Origin: Caldilinea sp. CFX5 | GTDB lineage: Bacteria; Chloroflexota; Anaerolineae; Caldilineales; Caldilineaceae | Direction: 5' to 3' | Assembly: GCA_021405325.1 (NCBI GenBank) | Contig: QWII01000005.1 | Span: 129,869 to 193,868, forward strand | Length of the DNA: 64,000 nucleotides | Shown: piece after piece, positions 23,645 to 31,978 of the stretch | How the letters are laid out: each line of letters starts with the position of its first letter | Position numbering within the stretch: the first letter of the stretch is position 1 | Made by a program: the position numbers and the translations under genes | Notes under the pieces: model-generated | Databases searched by the model: none | Told to the model about the DNA's origin: nothing | Seen by the model: only the letters and a program-made list of their open reading frames with translations

Positions 23645-25342
23645 ATGCCAAATCAAAAAGTCCTCACCCCCACCGACTTGGGCGCTTCATTGGAGGTGAT
23701 CAACAACAAGGTCGAGGCCAACGTCGATGGCATCACCATCGTGCGCGCGGCTGACGGCAAGCTGACCGCAGCGGCCGCCACCGTTCCCGATGAAGTGATC
23801 CGCGCCACCGGGCCACTCACCGGCGTCGCCCCGACCACCGCCGCTCTTGGCTACAACCCAACCACCGGCACGCTCTACTATCGCGACGCGACCGGCAACT
23901 GGCAACCCACGGCGCCGGCCAATGTGGCGGTCAATTATTGGAACAGTGTTACCGCCCCCACCAACACCCCTGCCACAACCGTGGTGCTGCCGGTGAACAG
24001 CCCCAGCCGCCGCGCCTATGGCGCCTGCTGGCTGGTCGATGGCGAACTATGGGCCTATGGCCAGAACGTCAACGGCGCCAGCGCGGGCCAGAATGGCGCC
24101 CTCGAACACAACCGCACCCCCACCGCTATCCCCCACAATGCCATGACCTTCGGTGATACGCTGGTGGGTCGCACGCCTACCTTTGTGCGCCTCTGGGCCA
24201 ACCGCCAGGGCATTTTACTGCTCGATGATCAAGGCAAACTCTGGTATCGCGGCACAAACTTTGGACGACAATCCGGCATTGTGGCGGCGGCGACGGGTGA
24301 GATTCTGGAGCAGCCGACGATCTTGGATTTCTTTGTGACCAACAACCTAACCGTTGTTGACGCCTGGCTGAGTGATGGCGACGCCGACGACAATTACGCC
24401 AGCGCCTACGCCATCACCAACACGGGCGCGCTCTATGTCTGGGGGCGCAATAACTTGGGTCAGTTGGGCATTGGCAACACCACGGACACTGGCACACCAA
24501 CGCTGGCCAGTGCGCCCTTTGGCGGGTCGGCGGTGGTGCAAATACACAGCGGGCCAGCGGGGGGTGCGGTTCATGCCGCTGTTCTGCTGGCCGATGGCCG
24601 ACTTTTTGTGGCCGGCAATAATGCCGCTGGGCAGCTTGGCCTGGGTAACACGACGCAACAGAACACCTGGACGCTATCACGCGCGGGCTGCGCCTATGTC
24701 CATTGCTCCCTCAACGGTACCTTTGTGATCGACGCCGCCACCGGCGCACTCTGGTGTAGCGGTGCCAATGGCACGGGTTGGTTTGGGCGGGGCAACACCA
24801 CCAATAGCAATGTGTGGGTGCAGGCGACCAGCTTCACCGGGCAGGCAAAACTGATCCGCGCCAATGGCTATACGCGCCTTTCCGCCTATGTGGTGGATGC
24901 CAATAACGAACTGTGGGTGGCGGGTGACAACGCCTTTGCACAGTTGGGCCTGGGTGGTGGCAATGTGGCGAATGGAACGAACTTTGTCAAACTCACGGCA
25001 GCGCAAGCACCTTTTCAGACGAAGGTCAAAGATGTGCAGTGCGCCGGCCAAAACGGCGCGACGGCCTATGTCATCACCACGGACGGCCAACTCTGGAGCG
25101 TGGGCTATAACGCCTACGGTCAGCGCGGCCTGGGCAATCGGCAGGATGATGCCGCCTACCGCTCCAAGTGGCGACAGGTGGGGGTAAAAAATGCCGTAGT
25201 CGCCGGACGGATCTTCGGCTTTGACGATTCCTGCACCATTGTCGCCCTCGATGACAAGGGCAAATTGCGCACCTGCGGCTGGGACGCCCAGATGATCAAC
25301 CCGCTAGGCAACTGGTCGAGTAGCTTGTACTCGATTAACTGA
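23645..25342 (+). CDS. RCC1-repeat beta-propeller virion protein
   Basis: This encodes 565 residues. A docking module (1-45) shared with the 22925 protein is followed by RCC1-type repeats from about 125 to the end: LYVWGRNNLGQLGIGN, LFVAGNNAAGQLGLGN, LWCSGANGTGWFGRGN, LWVAGDNAFAQLGLGG and LWSVGYNAYGQRGLGN. These form a propeller that usually binds proteins. In a phage fibre cluster it is likely a receptor-binding head. The start follows GAAAGGAG. Confidence 0.75.
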   Translation: MPNQKVLTPTDLGASLEVINNKVEANVDGITIVRAADGKLTAAAATVPDEVIRATGPLTGVAPTTAALGYNPTTGTLYYRDATGNWQPTAPANVAVNYWNSVTAPTNTPATTVVLPVNSPSRRAYGACWLVDGELWAYGQNVNGASAGQNGALEHNRTPTAIPHNAMTFGDTLVGRTPTFVRLWANRQGILLLDDQGKLWYRGTNFGRQSGIVAAATGEILEQPTILDFFVTNNLTVVDAWLSDGDADDNYASAYAITNTGALYVWGRNNLGQLGIGNTTDTGTPTLASAPFGGSAVVQIHSGPAGGAVHAAVLLADGRLFVAGNNAAGQLGLGNTTQQNTWTLSRAGCAYVHCSLNGTFVIDAATGALWCSGANGTGWFGRGNTTNSNVWVQATSFTGQAKLIRANGYTRLSAYVVDANNELWVAGDNAFAQLGLGGGNVANGTNFVKLTAAQAPFQTKVKDVQCAGQNGATAYVITTDGQLWSVGYNAYGQRGLGNRQDDAAYRSKWRQVGVKNAVVAGRIFGFDDSCTIVALDDKGKLRTCGWDAQMINPLGNWSSSLYSIN

Positions 25343-25356
25343 GGGGATGGCGGCAC

Positions 25357-25674
25357 ATGCCCAAAACGCGACGCTTTGCCAAGCCAATCTTATCACCCGA
25401 TACCAGCATAGCGGATCTAGCCGCTCAACCCTCATTGCTCGTGCGCGCCTTTCAGGCCGGCGAAACATTGGCGCCGCCCCCGGCGCCGACGCCGCGCGAA
25501 TTGGAGGTGATCACCCTGCTGGCGGACGATCTGGACACAGAAGAGATCGCCGAACGGCTGGTGATTTCGCTTTACACGGTGCGCTCGCATATCGAAAAGA
25601 TGCGGCTGAAATATCAGAAACGCTCAATGTTGGGGATCGTGGTATTGGCCTTGCGTCAGGGCTGGATCACCTAA
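25357..25674 (+). CDS. LuxR-type (GerE) helix-turn-helix protein 1
   Basis: This encodes 105 residues. The C-terminal 65 are a GerE domain: PTPRELEVITLLADDLDTEEIAERL, then SLYTVRSHIEKMRLKY. No receiver or ligand domain is present; the first 40 residues are unstructured. It would bind DNA as a dimer and may control late genes. It follows the RCC1 gene by 14 bases. The context ACTGAGGGGAT before it also occurs at the TGA in the 21623 frame. Confidence 0.75.
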   Translation: MPKTRRFAKPILSPDTSIADLAAQPSLLVRAFQAGETLAPPPAPTPRELEVITLLADDLDTEEIAERLVISLYTVRSHIEKMRLKYQKRSMLGIVVLALRQGWIT

Positions 25675-25680
25675 TCGGAA

Positions 25681-25704
25681 GCGCACCTCCTCGAGCAGGT
25701 GCGC
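25681..25704. repeat. TCGAGCAG-type hairpin, copy 3
   Basis: GCGCACCT and AGGTGCGC pair around CCTCGAGC, one base different from the 2838 copy. It is followed by AAAAAGGA and a 17-codon frame beginning ATG 25724. Confidence 0.7.
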
Positions 25705-25793
25705 TCAAAAAGGAAACGAATCGATGCATCATTTTGCCCTTGTTGCGCGGCGTCAAGGGGAACCTGGCGCCAAGTAGAGAAAGGAACGGCAAA

Positions 25794-26924
25794 ATGAACG
25801 AAATTGAACAGAATGTATGGCGCACCGTGCGCGCAGTAACAGTCTTGGCGGTGCTGGTGGTGCTGCTCCTGGTCGCCGGCAGTGTTGCCAATCTCTTTGA
25901 TCGCTCTCTGGTCGGCGGGTGGGGTGGCTCGACAAGCTCGCCAACCCTACAAGAGCCAACGGGGCCGGGGGTGCGGGTGCAAAGCTACGCGGAGATCGTA
26001 CCCGGCGTGAACAACACCGCTCATGCCTGGGCGCTGGGACCGGACCAGCAAGGCAGCATGAGCAGCAACAGCGTGGCCGATGAGCAAGCGTTGAGTGCAG
26101 CGGCAGAAAGCGTGTGGCCACGGGCAACCCTGGCCATGGTGGCGCGCAGCGGATTGGCGGAAAAGCCGGCTGTTGTTGGCGACCTTGTGACGCCGACGCC
26201 GGCGCCGACGGCTGTGATGTTGCCAACAATAGCGTCAGCATCGCCGGCGTTTCTGGTGCAGCAACCGCTGGCCAATCTGCGCGGCGGGCCGGGAACCGAG
26301 TACCCGATCCTGGGCGTGACCCATGCCGGCAACCGCTACCCCATTACCGGGCGCAGCGAGGAATGGTGGCAAGTGACCGTCAATGGGGGCGTCGCCTGGA
26401 TGCATAGCGCGCTAGGGGTGACGGAAGGGGATGCCGTCACCGTGTCGGCGATCAGCACATTGCCTGCGGTTCCTACGGTCGGCTTGGTAGGCGGCGCCAA
26501 TGACACAGAACCAACGGCGACGCCAACGCGCTTGCCCAGCTATGGCTACAGTGTGGCCATGGAACGGCACAGCGAAGCCAATACGCTGGTCGCCTATGCC
26601 CTGATTCAAGACAGCCAAGCCATTGTGGGGGATCTCTACCTCCTTGTCACTCACGGCGGCCAACAGTGGCGCAGCGGCCCCAGCAGCTACGCCGTCAGCG
26701 GCGTGACCAAGCCCGCCGACCCGGCCAGCCCGGAGAACAAGACCTACAACGCCAAGATCGATTTCCCGCGCTTCCTGCACCCGGATCTCGATCTCACCGG
26801 TGAATGGGGGATCACCCTCGTTGACGGCAACAACACCCCGCTGAGTGTGACGACTGTGGTGCAAATCGCCCCCAATGATCCGCAGCGGGAGATCTATCTC
26901 CATTATCGAAAGGTGAAACTGTGA
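25794..26924 (+). CDS. Membrane-anchored SH3b-domain protein
   Basis: This encodes 376 residues. ATG 25794 follows GAAAGGAAC; the frame is open further upstream but that part is the shadow of the LuxR gene. There is one membrane segment at about 14-32 (VTVLAVLVVLLLVAGSV), a disordered region with TPTPAPTA, a bacterial SH3 domain at about 157-210 (LANLRGGPGTEYPILG ... WWQVTVNGGVAWMH) and a C-terminal beta domain. SH3b domains bind peptidoglycan or other cell-wall peptides. In the prophage it could act at the host envelope, or be a cargo gene. Confidence 0.65.
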   Translation: MNEIEQNVWRTVRAVTVLAVLVVLLLVAGSVANLFDRSLVGGWGGSTSSPTLQEPTGPGVRVQSYAEIVPGVNNTAHAWALGPDQQGSMSSNSVADEQALSAAAESVWPRATLAMVARSGLAEKPAVVGDLVTPTPAPTAVMLPTIASASPAFLVQQPLANLRGGPGTEYPILGVTHAGNRYPITGRSEEWWQVTVNGGVAWMHSALGVTEGDAVTVSAISTLPAVPTVGLVGGANDTEPTATPTRLPSYGYSVAMERHSEANTLVAYALIQDSQAIVGDLYLLVTHGGQQWRSGPSSYAVSGVTKPADPASPENKTYNAKIDFPRFLHPDLDLTGEWGITLVDGNNTPLSVTTVVQIAPNDPQREIYLHYRKVKL

Positions 26925-27148
26925 TTGACGCCATTCTTGATCCCCGTCATCGCAACCCGCCAACACCATCCGAACTGGCGGTGATCCGGGCCTTAGCCCA
27001 CGGCAAAAGCCGCAAAGAACTAGCGCGCTATCTGGCGATCTCCTACGCCACCCTCTCGCGCCATCTCTATAACATCCAGATGAAGCTGGGCGCCCAGAGT
27101 GCAGAACAAATGGTCTACATGGCAGTAAAACAGGGGCTGATCGACTAA
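26921..27148 (+). CDS. LuxR-type (GerE) helix-turn-helix protein 2
   Basis: This encodes 75 residues from GTG 26921, overlapping the previous stop (GTGA). It is almost only a GerE domain: PSELAVIRALAHGKSRKELARYL, then SYATLSRHLYNIQMKL. It is related to the proteins at 25357 and 30119. It ends with TAATG overlap to the next gene. Confidence 0.7.
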   Translation: MIDAILDPRHRNPPTPSELAVIRALAHGKSRKELARYLAISYATLSRHLYNIQMKLGAQSAEQMVYMAVKQGLID

Positions 27149-28377
27149 TGGACGCCAAATACATCAAAGTCAACTGCACAATTCCCGGCCTTGCCCTGGA
27201 CGGCTGCCATGATCTCTGCACTGTACTCGCCGCCCTCGGCCAACTCATCATCGACAACGCCGGCCAAGGCTCCCCCCTATCCGTCCTAGTAACTCCCATA
27301 AATCGCAACGCCCCCCTCGCCAGCACCGTCGCCACCTCAGCCGCTTGTGGCCCGCTCACCGAATACCGCTGGACGCTGGAAAATCTGGCGACCGGGGGCC
27401 CTCTAGGCGCAGCCGTCACCTTTGCCGGCGCACCCTTGGCCGATGCCAGTGCCGAATCGTATGTGGTGAGCGGTAGCTATAGCCTACCGCTGATCGACTG
27501 GAATGCTGTTGGTGGCCAGCTCTGCAACTACCGCGTGACGCTCACTGTAACCGACAACTGCAACCGCTATGCCACCGATGTAAAGACCAGTCTGCTACCG
27601 GGCAGCGCTCTCTACCATCGGATCTTCACCTACACCGGTGCCGACCAAGTGATCACCGTCCCCGCTTGTGCCACCAAGATGCGCGCCAAATGCTGGGGTG
27701 CCGGGGGTCATTCGCAAAGCTACCTCCTCACCCACAGCGGCGGCGCTGGCGGCTACACCGCGCCCAGAGGGCCCCCGGTGATCCCCGTCACTCCTGGGGA
27801 ACAGTTGCGCGTGGTGGTGGGCCAGGCGACGACCGCCGTTACCTCCTATGGCTTTGCCGGCGCCACCAATCACGGGGCTGGGGGTGGTCTTAGCGGCATT
27901 TTTCGCAAAGCGGGGCCGGTGCGGGTGCTGCCCAGTGAAGCGCACTATGCGCTCATCATCGCCGGTGGTGGTGGCGGCGCCGACTATGCCGGCACAACGC
28001 AATCCCGCGGCGGCAACGGTAACGATCCCGTCTACAGCGGCGGTCAGAATTCCATGCAGGGGATTTCAGACAACACAGAGGGCAACGCCAGCGCCAACGG
28101 CGGCGGCGGTGGGGGTTATCGGGGTGGTGGTCGCCATTATCGGGACAGCATCCAAGGGCTGGCCACCATGCTGCCCTATGGTGGCGAAGGCGGCAGCGGC
28201 TACACCATCGCCGGCGCCACCAATGTAGTGATGCTATCCACCCCAGACGGCCAACGCACCGCGCCCAACAGCAGCGACCCCGACTACCAAACGGGCGTTG
28301 GGGTGGGGGCGCCGGGGGCGATGGTGGATGCGGCAGGCGGTCATGGGTTGGTGGTGATCTACTGGATGACCGGTTAG
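27148..28377 (+). CDS. Glycine-rich receptor-binding-like protein
   Basis: This encodes 409 residues. The N-terminus (IPGLALDGCHDLCTVLAALGQ) is distantly like the docking module of the 20269 and 28459 fibres. A beta domain (about 45-150) precedes a Gly-rich lattice (IIAGGGGGADY, NGGGGGGYRGGG) typical of fibre tips and adhesins with polyglycine helices. It is likely a host-recognition protein. Confidence 0.55.
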   Translation: MDAKYIKVNCTIPGLALDGCHDLCTVLAALGQLIIDNAGQGSPLSVLVTPINRNAPLASTVATSAACGPLTEYRWTLENLATGGPLGAAVTFAGAPLADASAESYVVSGSYSLPLIDWNAVGGQLCNYRVTLTVTDNCNRYATDVKTSLLPGSALYHRIFTYTGADQVITVPACATKMRAKCWGAGGHSQSYLLTHSGGAGGYTAPRGPPVIPVTPGEQLRVVVGQATTAVTSYGFAGATNHGAGGGLSGIFRKAGPVRVLPSEAHYALIIAGGGGGADYAGTTQSRGGNGNDPVYSGGQNSMQGISDNTEGNASANGGGGGGYRGGGRHYRDSIQGLATMLPYGGEGGSGYTIAGATNVVMLSTPDGQRTAPNSSDPDYQTGVGVGAPGAMVDAAGGHGLVVIYWMTG

Positions 28378-28440
28378 AAGACAGGAAGACAAGGAGACAG
28401 GAAGAAGATCGTCAAATTCTTCTTGTCTTGTAATAAAACA
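28378..28440. repeat. Intergenic GACAGGAAGACAAGGAG repeat
   Basis: AGACAGGAAGACAAGGAGAC and the inverse CTTCTTGTCTTG make a small imperfect hairpin before the next gene. It is a different word but at the same kind of site as the other intergenic repeats. Confidence 0.4.
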
Positions 28441-28458
28441 CGTATCACAGAGGTAACT

Positions 28459-29625
28459 ATGCTCATCAATCTACATAGCATCATCGTCGACAAGCCGATC
28501 CCCGGCCTGACCGGCGTCACTTTCAACAAATGCACCACCCTGGCCGATGTCCTGGCCGCCCTCATCACCCAAGGCGGCGCCGACATTCACGCTACGGGGG
28601 GCAACTATGATCCCGCCACGGAAAACATAAGGATTACCCTCAGCAATGGCAGCAGCTTTACGATCCCAGCCTCCCTGCTGCTGCCCGTGGTCGCCGATGG
28701 CGTCACCATCACCGGCAACGGCACCAACGCCAACAAGCTGACCGGCTATAAAATCGCCTACGATGCCACCAGCGGCGCCCTCACCATCACCCCGCCGACG
28801 GGCGCGCCTGTCACCGTGCCGGCACAAACCGCCACGGAAGAAAAAGCCGCCGACCCCCACAACCTGCTGGGGTTGGGCGCCGGCGCCACTGTCACCACGC
28901 AACAGATGTTGGACTATCTCGCTGCCCATCTGCACGACTGTTGTTCGAGTGACACGCAGGAGATCCCGGCCAATGCGTTTGCTGATCCGGTGAACCCGAC
29001 CCAAATGGAGGCGCAAGCCTGGATTGACAATCATGGGCCGTTCAAGGCTGGCACACAAATTATCTACAACCGGTTTGTCAATGGGGATGTGGAAGATCCG
29101 GACTATGTCTGGTTGGTGAATGAGATTGGCGACGCCACCAATGTCGAGAGTCCCGAACCAATCAAAGCCGGCGCCGGTCTCATCAACGCCACCGCCACCG
29201 GTCTGACCCAAAATGTCGCCAAAAACCCGGCCTTTTCCCAGATCGCCTATCAGCAGAATGCCGCCGCCACCACCGGCGCCAACAGCAACATCACCGTGCA
29301 ATTTGCCGGTCGCTACCTGGTGACAGCCTCGGTCTGGTGGGCCTCGGAAACGTGGCTCACGGAATGCGGCATCCACGGCTTTATCAATGTCAACGGCACG
29401 ATGGTCTACGCCGGCGGGCGCCTCGATCATAGCCGCAAACTGCAAACCGATCCGGTCAACAGTGGCAACAGCAAATTTCTCGCCTACACCACCGCGCTCA
29501 CCTGCATTCTGTCACTCAACGCCGGCGACGTAGTGACCTTTACCCTCATCCACGATGACAACACTAGTCACAATTTGCTGACCACTAGCGGCTACTCCTG
29601 GTTTCAAGTGGAGAAACTATCATGA
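28459..29625 (+). CDS. Fibre protein with shared docking module and C1q-like tip
   Basis: This encodes 388 residues. Residues 1-45 (HSIIVDKPIPGLTGVTFNKC, then TTLADVLAALITQ) match the 20269 gene at protein and DNA level. The middle has TVTTQQMLDYLAAHLHDCC. The last 130 residues (ITVQFAGRYLVTASVWW ... FINVNGTMVYAGG ... SWFQVEKL) form a jelly-roll tip. ATG 28459 follows AGAGGT. It is likely an alternative or second receptor-binding fibre. Confidence 0.55.
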   Translation: MLINLHSIIVDKPIPGLTGVTFNKCTTLADVLAALITQGGADIHATGGNYDPATENIRITLSNGSSFTIPASLLLPVVADGVTITGNGTNANKLTGYKIAYDATSGALTITPPTGAPVTVPAQTATEEKAADPHNLLGLGAGATVTTQQMLDYLAAHLHDCCSSDTQEIPANAFADPVNPTQMEAQAWIDNHGPFKAGTQIIYNRFVNGDVEDPDYVWLVNEIGDATNVESPEPIKAGAGLINATATGLTQNVAKNPAFSQIAYQQNAAATTGANSNITVQFAGRYLVTASVWWASETWLTECGIHGFINVNGTMVYAGGRLDHSRKLQTDPVNSGNSKFLAYTTALTCILSLNAGDVVTFTLIHDDNTSHNLLTTSGYSWFQVEKLS

Positions 29626-30074
29626 CCTACAAACTGCTCGTTTTACACAACAACGGCGTGATCAGCGCTGCCCTCATCATCGCGGTTATCGACAGCACAG
29701 TGCAAACCACACTGGTCACCATCGATCCGGCCAAAGACCGCGCCTATCGCACCGCCCACGACGACCAAACTGTCAGCCGGCGCACCTATGAAGAGGCCGT
29801 AGGCATCTTTGAAAAGCGGCTGATCATCACCGACGCGCATGGCAATCGCTCTGTCCATCCTGCTGACAGTCTGCTCCTTCCCATCACCAAACATGCTGCG
29901 GGAGCCCCAGGGGCACGGGCAGGCGGCGAGACGAGAACGCTAGATCTGCCTGACATCCTGGCCCATGCCGTCGCCGGTAAATATGTCGTGAAGAACAAAA
30001 AGCTTGAGCTTAACCCCAACTGGCAAGAGCCAACCATCTTGATCACGGCTCCTAATGCCCCCTCGACCCCATAA
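29622..30074 (+). CDS. Hypothetical last gene of the late operon
   Basis: This encodes 150 residues, ATGA-coupled to the fibre gene. The first 30 residues are hydrophobic beta (YKLLVLHNNGVISAALIIAVI), followed by a charged part. A GGGAGCCCCAGGGGC palindrome is read in frame near residue 94. It might be a fibre chaperone, by position only. Confidence 0.45.
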   Translation: MTYKLLVLHNNGVISAALIIAVIDSTVQTTLVTIDPAKDRAYRTAHDDQTVSRRTYEEAVGIFEKRLIITDAHGNRSVHPADSLLLPITKHAAGAPGARAGGETRTLDLPDILAHAVAGKYVVKNKKLELNPNWQEPTILITAPNAPSTP

Positions 30075-30080
30075 AAAAAG

Positions 30081-30117
30081 CCGGGGCAAATTTCCAACAG
30101 TTGGAAATTTGCCCCGG
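30081..30117 (-). terminator. Terminator between convergent operons
   Basis: A perfect 17-bp stem (CCGGGGCAAATTTCCAA and its complement) with a CAG loop. On the minus strand it is followed by CTTTTTTTAT, so it ends the terminase/LuxR operon. On the plus strand the T run is poor, but the long stem may still slow late transcription. Confidence 0.85.
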
Positions 30118-30118
30118 T

Positions 30119-30325
30119 TCATAACTCTTCTTTGCACACCTTCGCCACCAACGCCACCAGGTGCGGCACCTCCAATTTCTCTTTGATCGTCACCAAATAC
30201 CGGTAAACCGAATCGGTCTTGATCCGCAACTCCCCCGCAATCTCTGGCGGCGCCTGCCCCGCCGCCAATCGCCGGCACACCTCCCGTTCCCGCTCGGTCA
30301 ATTCAAAGGCCGGATGCATGATCAC
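30119..30325 (-). CDS. LuxR-type (GerE) helix-turn-helix protein 3
   Basis: This encodes 68 residues: LTEREREVCRRLAAGQAPPEIAGEL, then KTDSVYRYLVTIKEKL. It is a standalone GerE domain and the third in this element. It is the last gene of the minus-strand terminase operon and overlaps the upstream gene by ATGA. It may regulate packaging or late genes. Confidence 0.7.
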   Translation of the reverse strand: MIMHPAFELTEREREVCRRLAAGQAPPEIAGELRIKTDSVYRYLVTIKEKLEVPHLVALVAKVCKEEL

Positions 30326-30519
30326 CCTTCCTTTTGCTCACGATATGCCACCGCCGCCCGCAGAAAATCCCGCACCTCGATTAGCAGCGCATCAGTGGCA
30401 CCCTCACGGATTGCCAGCAGCGAAGAGATCAATGCATCAGCCGCCAAGCACGCTTGCGTCAAACGCGTCACGTGCTGTTTCAGCATTACCATTTCATCCC
30501 CTTGCCCACTCTGGTCCAT
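30322..30519 (-). CDS. Small helical protein downstream of terminase
   Basis: This encodes 65 residues if it starts at ATG 30519. The upstream part of the longer frame is an intergenic repeat of TTAATGG and GGAGAATGG words and is probably not coding. The product is one long helix pair (MLKQHVTRLTQACLAADALI, LIEVRDFLRAAVAYREQ). No family. Confidence 0.45.
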   Translation of the reverse strand: MDQSGQGDEMVMLKQHVTRLTQACLAADALISSLLAIREGATDALLIEVRDFLRAAVAYREQKEG

Positions 30520-30574
30520 CACCCTGTCACCCCCATTAACCATTAATGATTCTCCATTCTCCATTAACAATTAC

Positions 30575-31978
30575 TCAGGCCATACTTGACACCATGCCAT
30601 ACCGACACCCGGCCAGCGCCAGAGCAAAGGCATCCGCATAATCATCCTTCAGCCCATTGGGCGCCCGCAGGCTGTTGTTTTCAATGTTAGCTAACTGCGA
30701 ACGGGTCTCACTACACGCCACCCGACACGACCCATTTTGCAACGCTTCCGCGGTCAGATCATACATCAGCACCTTACCCCGTTCGTCACTATTCCAGCCC
30801 GGTCGTCCATCCAGCCCATAGGCAATGGTCGCATCGCCAAACGCCTGCAGGGCCAAGATGGTGGCATGACCATGATTCTGCCGCTCCGGCATCACCGTCG
30901 CCCGATTGTAATAGGTCGCTACCTGCCGGATCTGCGCCCCAAACGTCCCCGGCTCCAGCTTACCGGCCAGCGTCGCCACCTGCGCCCATGTCTGCACGTC
31001 GATCACGCACGCCACCGAATCATCACTACTAGGGTTGCCCTCCGCACTGTCGGCGCCGATCATGTACCGCCGCCCCCGTTCCGGCAATTGATAAATGGTC
31101 AGCCCCGGCAACGCCGGTATCCCTTGCACTTGGAGATGTGCACTCTCCACTTTACAAAATTCAATCCAAGCCAGGGCAAGCCGCTTGTCTTTTTGCCGGG
31201 GCGCCAATGCCTGTTCATCCGTCGCCGGATATTGCTCATATAAATCATCTAGCGCCCCTGTCCTTGCCTGCGCATCCAATCGCTGCGCATTATACCACGC
31301 CAGATCCCGCCCCGGATGCACCGACCATGGCAAGAAAACGGGGTGCCAGCCATTCTCCCCGCGTTTGGCAGCACGGTAGATTTGTTTGAACTCGCTTAGG
31401 GGCGCCTCTTTGTCGGCCCGACTCAAGAGGATGAGCTGACCCCCATTGTCAATCGTCGGCTTCACACTCCGCATCAGCCGGTTCAAATTCGGCACTAGAT
31501 CCGCCTCATCCACCAGTACCGCGTTCGCTGTATAACTATCGCCAGCAGTGGTTGGAAAAGCCAAGGCGCGCGACCCGTTGGAGAGTACCCACTCATGGGC
31601 ATTATCTACCGTCACCCCTCGACAGCGCATCCAATCCGGCAGCCGGCTATACATGCCCTTTAACCGCTCTTCGCTCAAAAGCTCCATCGCCTCATCATCC
31701 CGTCGGCTGAAGAGCAACCCCGTCCACGCCGGCGCAAACAACATCCGGTGCAGAAAATACCCCAACATCAACCACGTCATCCCCAACTGGCGCGCCTTTA
31801 GGATGATCAATTGCCGATGCGACCCCAGCGCCGCCAACACCGGCTCTTGCCCAGGCCACAAGTCAAAGCCCACCCAAGCCTGCTCTGTCGCATTAAAGAG
31901 GCGCAAGTAGGTGACAAAAAAGTAAGTGATACTTTTAGAACATTTGAGCCATTCCAATTTCTGCCGCTCTGGACTCAC
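30575..31978 (-). CDS. terL: Phage terminase large subunit
   Basis: This encodes 467 residues from GTG 31978, overlapping the small subunit gene (GTGA). The ATPase part has LKARQLGMTWL (about 60-70, a variant Walker A) and VLVDEADLV (Walker B, about 155). The RNase H-like nuclease part has IGADSAEGNPSSDD, then ERQNHGHA, then DDYADAFALAL near the end. It cuts and pumps phage DNA into proheads. It lies on the opposite strand from portal and capsid genes, which is uncommon. Confidence 0.88.
   Translation of the reverse strand: MSPERQKLEWLKCSKSITYFFVTYLRLFNATEQAWVGFDLWPGQEPVLAALGSHRQLIILKARQLGMTWLMLGYFLHRMLFAPAWTGLLFSRRDDEAMELLSEERLKGMYSRLPDWMRCRGVTVDNAHEWVLSNGSRALAFPTTAGDSYTANAVLVDEADLVPNLNRLMRSVKPTIDNGGQLILLSRADKEAPLSEFKQIYRAAKRGENGWHPVFLPWSVHPGRDLAWYNAQRLDAQARTGALDDLYEQYPATDEQALAPRQKDKRLALAWIEFCKVESAHLQVQGIPALPGLTIYQLPERGRRYMIGADSAEGNPSSDDSVACVIDVQTWAQVATLAGKLEPGTFGAQIRQVATYYNRATVMPERQNHGHATILALQAFGDATIAYGLDGRPGWNSDERGKVLMYDLTAEALQNGSCRVACSETRSQLANIENNSLRAPNGLKDDYADAFALALAGCRYGMVSSMA

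Noticed and set aside
25347..25793. Long upstream extension of the SH3 gene frame
   Set aside because: This part overlaps the LuxR-type gene in another frame and reads as Arg/Ala/Gly-rich shadow. ATG 25794 has a good ribosome binding site.
26412..27419. 335-codon open frame on the minus strand
   Set aside because: It spans three plus-strand genes with good start signals and shows no protein-like motif.
28471..29445. 324-codon open frame on the minus strand
   Set aside because: It lies fully opposite a well-supported fibre gene and is Gly/Ala/Val/Asp-rich as shadows here are.
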